Source of the DNA: Candidatus Omnitrophota bacterium | GTDB lineage: Bacteria > Omnitrophota > Gorgyraeia > Aquiviventales > Aquiviventaceae | NCBI GenBank assembly: GCA_016180605.1 | Contig: JACPAW010000151.1 | Location: 1-5,660, forward strand | DNA: 5,660 bases | Reading direction: 5' to 3' | Shown here: one piece after another, positions 1 to 5,209 of the stretch | Layout of the letters: every line of letters begins with the position of its first letter | Numbering within the stretch: the stretch's first letter is position 1 | Made by a program: the position numbers and the translations under genes | Notes under the pieces: model-generated | Databases searched by the model: none | What the model was told of the DNA's origin: nothing | The model's input: the letters and a program-made list of their open reading frames with translations, nothing else

Positions 1-95
1 GCCAATGGAAGTTGCGGGCAGAACCAGACGTAACCCAGCCTCAGAATGGCTGCTAAAACGAGAATGCGTGTGACTATTTTTCTATTACTTGGCAT
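1..95 (-). CDS. N-terminus of a probable multi-pass membrane protein (partial; possible GT39/ArnT-like glycosyltransferase)
   Basis: An ATG at 95-93 opens a reading frame that stays open for 31 codons to the window edge. It begins one base after the TAA stop of the GT2 gene (99-97), a spacing typical of a translationally coupled operon partner. The conceptual N-terminus starts MPSNRKIVTRILVLAAILRL and continues GYVWFCPQLPL. That is a short basic head (R5, K6, R10) followed by a hydrophobic segment at about residues 7-26, which looks like a first transmembrane helix. The basic-hydrophobic-RLGY-like pattern followed by a Pro-containing loop resembles the start of polyprenyl-phosphate-sugar-dependent membrane glycosyltransferases (PMT/ArnT/GT39 type). 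An O-antigen polymerase or another membrane protein would also fit. Only the frame, spacing and hydrophobicity are seen; the family is inference from 31 residues. Confidence 0.66.
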   Translation of the reverse strand, partial: MPSNRKIVTRILVLAAILRLGYVWFCPQLPL

Positions 96-96
96 C

Positions 97-1035
97 TTAG
101 TGAGGCGCCCAGCGCATCTTAAGAGTACGGGCATAGCGCCAAAACCGGCTTCCCAAAAGCGTCCGAACATAGAGATTCAGGAATTCCGGATGCACGGCGA
201 TTGTGCGATGAGTCCCAACCGCTCGGCTGAGATACTGACGCGCCTGAGCCATCCGTCCATGGATGTAGCACTGGTATGCCGGCCATAGAAAAGCCCATGC
301 TTTTGAAAAGCGCACCTTTTCGGCCAAATGACCTGCTAAAGGTTTTTCCAATAACCGATCGCGCATTTGGAACTGCTCTGCAATGTGCTGCTCGAATGAC
401 TCCGCTGTTTTTTGCCCAGGCCATGACCGAAACGCGGCAAGGGGTGCCCCTGGCAATCGTTGGAAGCACAAGCCTTCCAGGGCTGCACGCAAGCAAAAAT
501 CCCAGTCAAAAACATAATGAAGCGAGGGATCAAATAAGCCCACGCGATCTAACACGCGCCGGCGCAAGAACATCGTCGGCTGAGGAAGCGGGTTTTTCAG
601 AAGCCACGAGACATTCACTTGCGGAACATGAATAGGTTTACCCTGGTGGTTTCCTTGCTCATCGATGATCTGAAGCGCGCCGTAGACGATGTCGCATTCC
701 GGATGCTGGGTAAAATATTCGGCAACCCGGGAAAGCGTATGCGGAAGATAAAGATCATCGGAATTAAGATACGCCAGGATCTCTCCCTTTGTTCTGTGCC
801 AACCCTTATTGATCGCATCGGATTGTCCGGCATCGCGCTCGCTGACCCAGCCTGACAAATTCCTTGCATAGCGCTCAATCACTGCAACGCTGTCGTCTGT
901 CGAGAGGCCATCCATGATGAAGTATTCCAGGTTCGGATAGCCCTGCGACAGAATGGAGTGGATCGTTTGCTCAAGAAACTGGCCTTGGTTGTAGCTTGGG
1001 GTCACGATACTAATGAGCGGCCAATCTTGGGTCAT
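97..1035 (-). CDS. Glycosyltransferase family 2 (GT-A fold), WcaA-like
   Basis: This 312-residue protein is a complete inverting GT-A glycosyltransferase, predicted to sit on the cytoplasmic face of the inner membrane and add one sugar to a lipid-linked glycan. The N-terminal strand ISIVTPSYNQ (residues 8-17) is the classic GT2 opening. It is followed by QTIHSILSQ (23-31) and the nucleotide-binding acidic motif around D42 (MDGLSTDDS). The metal-binding DXD-type motif is NSDD at 91-94. The acceptor-side region has PQPTMFLRR (151-159) and FDWDF (176-180), where an Asp is the likely catalytic base. There is no transmembrane helix typical of processive GT2 enzymes, and the length fits the non-processive group. 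The ATG at 1035 overlaps the stop of the upstream GT4 gene in an ATGA arrangement, which suggests translational coupling and supports this start, although no clear Shine-Dalgarno sequence precedes it. Donor and acceptor sugars cannot be read from sequence. Confidence 0.93.
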   Translation of the reverse strand: MTQDWPLISIVTPSYNQGQFLEQTIHSILSQGYPNLEYFIMDGLSTDDSVAVIERYARNLSGWVSERDAGQSDAINKGWHRTKGEILAYLNSDDLYLPHTLSRVAEYFTQHPECDIVYGALQIIDEQGNHQGKPIHVPQVNVSWLLKNPLPQPTMFLRRRVLDRVGLFDPSLHYVFDWDFCLRAALEGLCFQRLPGAPLAAFRSWPGQKTAESFEQHIAEQFQMRDRLLEKPLAGHLAEKVRFSKAWAFLWPAYQCYIHGRMAQARQYLSRAVGTHRTIAVHPEFLNLYVRTLLGSRFWRYARTLKMRWAPH

Positions 1036-2297
1036 CGGCGCCCGCCTGAGAGCGCGATGGCATCACGATAGGCCTTCTCCAGCAAGTCAACGAAAACAGT
1101 CTCTGAGAAACGCTCCCGCGCACGCTTTGCCGCTTCACTGCCCATCCTGGATGCCAGCAAATGATCTGCAGAGAGACGATTCATATATCCGGCAAGCTCT
1201 TTTTCATTGCGAGGCTCGAAAAGAAAACCGGTTTCTCCTTCGTCAATGAGTTCTGTATTGCCCCCGATTCGGCTGGCAATGACCGGCTTTCCTAAAAGCA
1301 TCGCTTCATAGACCACACTTTCCGATGTCACCCACCATTGGGAGGGCACGACGATCGCTCGCGCATTTGCGATGCGCTCTCGCAAACCGCTGCCCCATCG
1401 GAGGGTAGAATCCGCTTCCAGGGAAAGTCGCCGCCTCTGCGCGACTTCGCGCAACCGTTGCTCATACGCAGCGGGCATACCCATCAGGTACACTCCCAAA
1501 CGGCAGCCGGGCTCCAGATACTCGAGCGCTTTAAGAAACGTTTCCGTCCCTTTATTGGAAACGTACGCGGCGTAGAACACAATCGGCTCTCCTTGTGATG
1601 TGGGAATATCAAACTCCCCCAATACCATAGGGTTGAAGATCCGCCGCTGTTTTTTCGCTCCAACTCCCCACTCGCAAAGCAGCTCCCCGGTTTTCTGCCC
1701 GGTAACAAGAAAAAGATCCACGGCTTTCCATGGCTTCGTCATTTGAAGGGCCATACGCTTCAGTGCCTGAACCAATGCCCTTAAATGATTCGGCTTTCCT
1801 AGATTATTCACGCAGCCGTACCAAATTGCCCACGCCACATTGCCGTGGACGCAGCGCTTGCAGGGTAAATCCAGCCGCCGGTTATAAGCTACGTAACTGT
1901 TGCAAAAGAAATAGTAATCATTGACCTGGTAAACCACCGCAATACCGCGGCGCTTCAAAAACGGCAAAATCTGTGCGGATAAACGACCATGGACGTTATG
2001 GACATGGGCCACATCGATTTTCCGATCCTGCAAGAACCGATCCAGGCTAGCCAAGAGTCTGGGTGCGGTAATTTGCCTGACATTTTCCGCAAATTCCCCC
2101 CTCAAGCGACCCCAGGCACTCGAAGGATGCCTTTGTCCTGCAGAGAAACGCTCCGGCTCAAGCGTCTCTGCCGTCAGAGAAAGAATCTCGTGTCCGGCTT
2201 TTCGCAAAAGACCGTTGGTTCTTCGGAAAAGCTGTGCCGCTCCACCTTCAGAATCCGTATCATTGATCGCCAACACCCTCATGCGTCTGTTGATCAT
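1032..2297 (-). CDS. Glycosyltransferase family 4-like protein (GT-B fold)
   Basis: Read from the ATG at 2297 this is a 421-residue GT-B glycosyltransferase. MRVLAINDTDSEGGAAQLFR is a typical GT4 N-terminus with the glycine-rich donor-site loop. HVHNVHG (about 98-104) is the acceptor-domain His motif. The C-terminal domain carries the nucleotide-sugar signature SESVVYEAMLLGKPVIAS followed by IGGNTELI (about 325-350). The second Glu of the family E-X7-E motif is E331; the position of the first Glu is Val (V323) in my hand alignment. A Cys set (C132, C146, C149, C162) lies in the segment after NDYYFFC, as in a known subset of GT4 proteins. The frame stays open to an ATG at 2387, but those 30 extra residues would be translated repeat DNA with no family resemblance, so I reject that start. 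An ATG at 2282 (protein starting MRVLAIND) is an equally plausible start; neither has a clear Shine-Dalgarno sequence. The stop overlaps the GT2 start by 4 bases. Confidence 0.92.
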   Translation of the reverse strand: MINRRMRVLAINDTDSEGGAAQLFRRTNGLLRKAGHEILSLTAETLEPERFSAGQRHPSSAWGRLRGEFAENVRQITAPRLLASLDRFLQDRKIDVAHVHNVHGRLSAQILPFLKRRGIAVVYQVNDYYFFCNSYVAYNRRLDLPCKRCVHGNVAWAIWYGCVNNLGKPNHLRALVQALKRMALQMTKPWKAVDLFLVTGQKTGELLCEWGVGAKKQRRIFNPMVLGEFDIPTSQGEPIVFYAAYVSNKGTETFLKALEYLEPGCRLGVYLMGMPAAYEQRLREVAQRRRLSLEADSTLRWGSGLRERIANARAIVVPSQWWVTSESVVYEAMLLGKPVIASRIGGNTELIDEGETGFLFEPRNEKELAGYMNRLSADHLLASRMGSEAAKRARERFSETVFVDLLEKAYRDAIALSGGRR

Positions 2298-2326
2298 AAA
2301 CGCTTGGGGCGTGGGGCATGGGGCAT

Positions 2327-2345
2327 GGGACAAAAAATATGTCCC
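2327..2345 (-). repeat. Small hairpin with U-rich loop inside the long repeat element
   Basis: GGGACA (2327-2332) and TGTCCC (2340-2345) form a perfect 6-base inverted repeat around a 7-base loop AAAAATA. In the transcript (minus strand) the loop reads UAUUUUU. The same layout, GGGACAT then A/G then a run of five T, is found in the hairpin at 5132-5161. It lacks a U-tract after the stem and is therefore not a standard intrinsic terminator in the transcribed direction. Confidence 0.6.
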
Positions 2346-2378
2346 CCCGGCCCGCCTATCGCAACAGCCGGGGCGGGC
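2345..2378. repeat. GC-rich core with two competing stems
   Basis: Two perfect 7-base inverted repeats interleave here. CCCCGGC (2345-2351) pairs with GCCGGGG (2367-2373), and GCCCGCC (2350-2356) pairs with GGCGGGC (2372-2378). Each encloses a 15-base loop and they share bases, so only one can form at a time. The core lies between the two heptad arms and is absent from the shorter element at 5132-5185. Function is unknown. Confidence 0.55.
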
Positions 2379-2420
2379 ACGTTCCATGTCCCATGTCCCA
2401 AAACTGCTGTTCCGTCCATA

Positions 2421-3761
2421 TCAGCGATTGAAGAATGAATGAAACGTCTCAATCATATAGTCGACCATTTCCGGGATAATCGCAGGAGCAACCCCGACGA
2501 AGAGTGTTTGGCGCATAATCACATCCGACTGGGAAAGATCTCCCGCTACGCGCCGCTCGATATTGAGAAAGCCTGGCTGGCGCAAGATGTTGCCGCCAAA
2601 GACCAGGCGCGTTTCGATGTTCGCTGCCTCCAAGTGCCGAATCAAATTCGTTCGTTCGATGCCCTCCCGTACGGTTACCGGAAAACCAAACGGTGAAGGA
2701 TTGGCTCGAGGATCCACCTGAGGAAGAACCAGATACTCCTGAAGGTCCGCAAGCCCATCGTAGAGACGCCGGAAATTGCCTCGCCTGGCTTCAATAAACG
2801 AGGCAATCTTATCGGATTGTGCCACACCGATTGCCGCTTGAAGATCGGTCGGCTTTAAGTTGTAGCCGATATTGGAATAAACATACTTATGGTCATAGCC
2901 AAATGGCAGATCTCCCAATTGCCAGCCAAAACGCTTGCCACAGGTATTGGATTTACCAGGATCGCACCAGCAATCCCGGCCCCAGTCGCGGATGGAGCGT
3001 GCGGTTTTCTTAAGGCGCGCGTGGTTGACAACGACTCCTCCTCCTTCCCCCATGGTCATTTGGTGTGCCGGGTAAAAGCTTAAAGAGGACATCGCCCCAA
3101 ACGTTCCCACCAAGCGCCCCTCAAACGTCGCTCCCAATGCGTCACAGCCATCCTCGAGAAGCCATAACCGGCGGCGCTTTGCGATTTCCATGATGGCAGC
3201 GACGTCAAACGGATTGCCAAGCGTGTGCGGAAGAAAGAGTGCTCGGGTATTCGGCCCGATTGCTTGATCTACTAAAGCCGGATCGACGTTGTAAGTACCC
3301 ACCACGCAATCCACGAAAACCGGTACTAATCGCTGCTGAATGATGGGAGCCAAGGTCGTTGGGAATGTCACCGCCGGGGTAATGACTTCATCCGAGGGTT
3401 TTAAAGGAGGTAAGTCATCCGCACCCAGCAGAGAGGAAATCTCCGGAGAACACAGAGTGGCCACCATGAGCAGATTAGCGGCCGATCCGGAATTGACCAA
3501 AAGAAAGCCATTGGCGCCGAAGAAAGCCTGCATCTTGCGCTCGAAAGCCTCGGTGTAGCTGCCTGCGGTAAGCCAGAAATCAAGCGAGGCATCGACGGCA
3601 TTGACCAATTCCTGCGCGTCATACACCCTTCCGGAATACTGGATACGGGTTTTCCCTGGAATGAAAGGCTTTGCAGGATGCGCCTGCTGATAATAGCGGC
3701 GCACGAGCTCCAAGATCTCCGCTTTTAAAACCTGAGGCTCGCTGATGGCAGTTGGCATCAT
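2421..3761 (-). CDS. rfbH: RfbH/DdhC-type CDP-4-keto-6-deoxy-D-glucose 3-dehydratase (E1), [2Fe-2S] and PMP dependent
   Basis: This 446-residue cytoplasmic protein has the DegT/DnrJ/EryC1/StrS aminotransferase fold but is a dehydratase. The internal-aldimine Lys is replaced by His233 in SFYPAHQMTMGEGG (228-241). The known E1 enzyme has the same swap at H220 and cannot transaminate. The pyridine-binding Asp is D204. Cys206, Cys264, Cys266 and Cys274 have exactly the C-X57-C-X1-C-X7-C spacing reported for the [2Fe-2S] cluster of Yersinia E1. The segments RDWGRDCWC (258-266) and LPFGYDHKYVYSNIGYNLK (285-303) match RfbH proteins as I remember them. The enzyme removes the C3 hydroxyl of a 4-keto-6-deoxy nucleotide sugar, leading to 3,6-dideoxyhexoses such as paratose, abequose, tyvelose or ascarylose. 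It needs an electron donor (E3 reductase or ferredoxin/flavodoxin), none of which is in the window. The start at 3761 overlaps the ugd stop (ATGATG). The nucleotide could be TDP, as for SpnQ, but CDP is likelier. Confidence 0.95.
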   Translation of the reverse strand: MMPTAISEPQVLKAEILELVRRYYQQAHPAKPFIPGKTRIQYSGRVYDAQELVNAVDASLDFWLTAGSYTEAFERKMQAFFGANGFLLVNSGSAANLLMVATLCSPEISSLLGADDLPPLKPSDEVITPAVTFPTTLAPIIQQRLVPVFVDCVVGTYNVDPALVDQAIGPNTRALFLPHTLGNPFDVAAIMEIAKRRRLWLLEDGCDALGATFEGRLVGTFGAMSSLSFYPAHQMTMGEGGGVVVNHARLKKTARSIRDWGRDCWCDPGKSNTCGKRFGWQLGDLPFGYDHKYVYSNIGYNLKPTDLQAAIGVAQSDKIASFIEARRGNFRRLYDGLADLQEYLVLPQVDPRANPSPFGFPVTVREGIERTNLIRHLEAANIETRLVFGGNILRQPGFLNIERRVAGDLSQSDVIMRQTLFVGVAPAIIPEMVDYMIETFHSFFNR

Positions 3762-5110
3762 GTACTCGCGTTTTTCCCAATGCTAAAGTAGCGCATCGTT
3801 TCAGGCAATGCGGTTTGCCGCAGCCCGTTTCGGCCATCGATGAGAATGGGCCGGCGCATGGATGAAGCAAGCGTTTTCCAATCCCATCGGGCAAATTCCG
3901 GCCAAGCCGTAACCACCAGTGCCGCATCCGCTCCGGAAAGCGCCTCCTGTGGCGACTCGCAAAGTGCGACACGTCCATCGAGCCAGCCATCCTTTACTTT
4001 CCGGACGAAAGGATCGAACGCTTTTACTTCAGCCCCCCGCTGCAGCAATTGCTCAATGACAGCAAGAGCCGGGGATTCACGCAGATCATCGGTACCGGGT
4101 TTGAAGGCAAGCCCTAAAACCGTAGCGCGCGCATTCTTCAGCACTCCTAGAGCCTTTTCCGCAATCGCTACCAGCTGAGAGGGACGTTGACGATTAACAC
4201 TTAAAACCGCATCCAGAAGCGGCATCGAAACAGAGTAGCCTGCAGCAAAATGTTTCAGCGCCGCAACGTCCTTGGGAAGACAGCTGCCGCCAAAACCGCA
4301 GCCGGCTTTAAGGTACTCCCCGATTCCTGCCTCATAGTTCTTTCCATCCATGCGGATGGAGAGCCTTCGATCCAGGCGAAGCCCTGCCAGGATCGTTTCC
4401 ACATTCGTACCAGGAATAGCTTCGCACAAAGCCGCCATTTCATTGCTAAAAGATACCAAGTTCGCCAAGAGTGCATTGGAAGCATACTTAATCAACTCTG
4501 CGTTGCGAAGGGTCGTGAAAACCTTAGGGCAAGAAAAAGACCGGTACAACTCATCAAGCACTTGCCCGCTTCGCTCATCCTGCTGGCCAATGACGATACG
4601 GTCCGGCTTTAAGAAATCCTCAATGGCAGAGCCTTCCCGCAGGAACTCAGGATTCATGCACAATCCAAATTCCCCAACCGTCTTTTTGGAGTGTTCCTCA
4701 ATAAGAGAGCGCACCGTCGTATCGGTCGTTCCGGGAATGACGGTACTTTTAACGGCAACAACACGGTAACTTGAAAGTCCCTTTAATGCAGCACCCACCT
4801 GCTCGGAAACCACGCGCAAAGCCCGCAGATCAATGGATCCTTCCTTTAATGGGGTGCCCACAGCAAGCAAAATAAGCTCGCTTTTTTCTACCGCTTGTGA
4901 AATATCGGCTAAGGTTTCAAGCCGGCCTTGAGCCAACACTTGGCCCAAGAGTTCTTCAAGCTGCGGCTCGTAAAAAAGAGGCTTTCCTCTGCGGATGGCC
5001 TCTAAACACTCTGCGTGGACATCCACCAGATAGACGCGGTGCCCCACCGAAGCCAAGCAGACGCCGGTTACTAAGCCCACATGTCCTGCACCAATAATCG
5101 CGACTTTCAT
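3758..5110 (-). CDS. ugd: UDP-glucose 6-dehydrogenase
   Basis: This 450-residue cytoplasmic enzyme oxidises UDP-glucose to UDP-glucuronate with two NAD+; the length is normal for the UDPG/MGDP dehydrogenase family. The N-terminal Rossmann motif GAGHVG is at 7-12, and Asp30 at the end of beta-2 fits NAD rather than NADP binding. Further family blocks are VGTPLKEG (84-91), KSTVIPGTT (121-129) and NPEFLREGSAIEDF (153-166, with the conserved Glu159). ELIKYASNALLA (205-216) carries the conserved Lys208 and Asn212. The catalytic nucleophile Cys277 is in GFGGSCLPKD (272-281), and the C-terminal domain has LGLAFKPGTDDLRESPA (332-348). All catalytic positions are intact. The specificity could in principle be UDP-GlcNAc or GDP-Man, but the motifs read best as UDP-glucose. 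The ATG at 5110 begins directly at the Rossmann strand, 21 bases after the repeat element; no strong ribosome-binding site is seen. The stop overlaps rfbH by 4 bases, so the two are probably co-translated. Confidence 0.95.
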   Translation of the reverse strand: MKVAIIGAGHVGLVTGVCLASVGHRVYLVDVHAECLEAIRRGKPLFYEPQLEELLGQVLAQGRLETLADISQAVEKSELILLAVGTPLKEGSIDLRALRVVSEQVGAALKGLSSYRVVAVKSTVIPGTTDTTVRSLIEEHSKKTVGEFGLCMNPEFLREGSAIEDFLKPDRIVIGQQDERSGQVLDELYRSFSCPKVFTTLRNAELIKYASNALLANLVSFSNEMAALCEAIPGTNVETILAGLRLDRRLSIRMDGKNYEAGIGEYLKAGCGFGGSCLPKDVAALKHFAAGYSVSMPLLDAVLSVNRQRPSQLVAIAEKALGVLKNARATVLGLAFKPGTDDLRESPALAVIEQLLQRGAEVKAFDPFVRKVKDGWLDGRVALCESPQEALSGADAALVVTAWPEFARWDWKTLASSMRRPILIDGRNGLRQTALPETMRYFSIGKNAST

Positions 5111-5131
5111 ATCACGAACTCACGCAACTTA

Positions 5132-5161
5132 TGGGACATGCAAAACCAAAAACATGTCCCA
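5132..5161 (-). repeat. Perfect 9-base inverted repeat, 12-base loop, upstream of ugd
   Basis: TGGGACATG (5132-5140) and CATGTCCCA (5153-5161) are exact complements around the loop CAAAACCAAAAA. In the ugd-direction transcript the loop reads UUUUUGGUUUUG. The stem ends 21 bases before the ugd ATG, close enough to affect ribosome access. There is no U-run after the stem on the transcribed strand, so a simple intrinsic terminator is not supported; a structured leader, an RNA-stability element or a mobile repeat remain possible. Confidence 0.75.
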
Positions 5162-5185
5162 CAGCCTATGCCCCATGTCCCAAAA
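5132..5185. repeat. Intergenic heptad-repeat element, short form (SDR-ugd spacer)
   Basis: The element contains three copies of the nonamer TGGGACATG/CATGTCCCA: 5132-5140 on the + strand and 5153-5161 and 5174-5182 as its complement. The last copy is preceded by TATGCCC, a variant heptad, and sits in CCCATGTCCCAAAA (5172-5185), identical to 2390-2403. In the transcript it starts 24 bases after the SDR stop and ends 21 bases before the ugd start. The remaining spacer (5111-5131 and 5186-5209) shows no convincing promoter or ribosome-binding site. Confidence 0.85.
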
Positions 5186-5209
5186 GTATCGTCTCAATCC
5201 ACCGCCCAC

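Larger units (their letters stand above)
2305..2403. repeat. Intergenic heptad-repeat element, long form (rfbH-GT4 spacer)
   Basis: On the + strand four heptads follow one another: TGGGGCG, TGGGGCA, TGGGGCA and TGGGACA (2305-2332). After a 54-base core the complement appears twice, TGTCCCA TGTCCCA (2387-2400). The arms 2319-2332 and 2387-2400 form a 14-base inverted repeat with one mismatch. The end CCCATGTCCCAAAA (2390-2403) is identical to 5172-5185 in the other spacer. Seen from the transcript, the element begins 17 bases after the rfbH stop and ends just before the GT4 start. I do not recognise a named repeat family. A palindromic mobile repeat or a structured RNA spacer are both possible. 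Confidence 0.85.

Noticed and set aside
2305..2400. CRISPR-like array from the short direct repeats
   Set aside because: The units are 7 bases, tandem without spacers, and appear in both orientations; there are no spacer-length unique segments or cas genes.
1989..2438. 149-codon + strand open frame spanning the GT4 5' half and the spacer
   Set aside because: It is antisense to a well-supported GT4 gene, its translation resembles no family, and its tail encodes repeat DNA.
2421..3761. Sugar aminotransferase (ArnB/PseC/PglE type) for the DegT-fold protein
   Set aside because: The PLP-binding Lys is His233 and the four-Cys cluster is complete, which marks the E1 dehydratase branch.
4350..4769. 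139-codon + strand open frame inside ugd
   Set aside because: It lies wholly antisense to intact ugd motifs and has low-complexity Ser/Arg-rich content typical of a shadow frame.
5132..5161. Rho-independent terminator between the SDR gene and ugd
   Set aside because: The stem is followed in the transcribed direction by UAAGUUGCG rather than a U-tract; the U-rich part is in the loop. On the + strand there is no gene to terminate.
5160..5209. Sigma70-like promoter upstream of ugd (TTGAGA as a -35 box)
   Set aside because: No TATAAT-like hexamer lies 16-18 bases downstream of it; the matching position falls in the GC-rich heptads.
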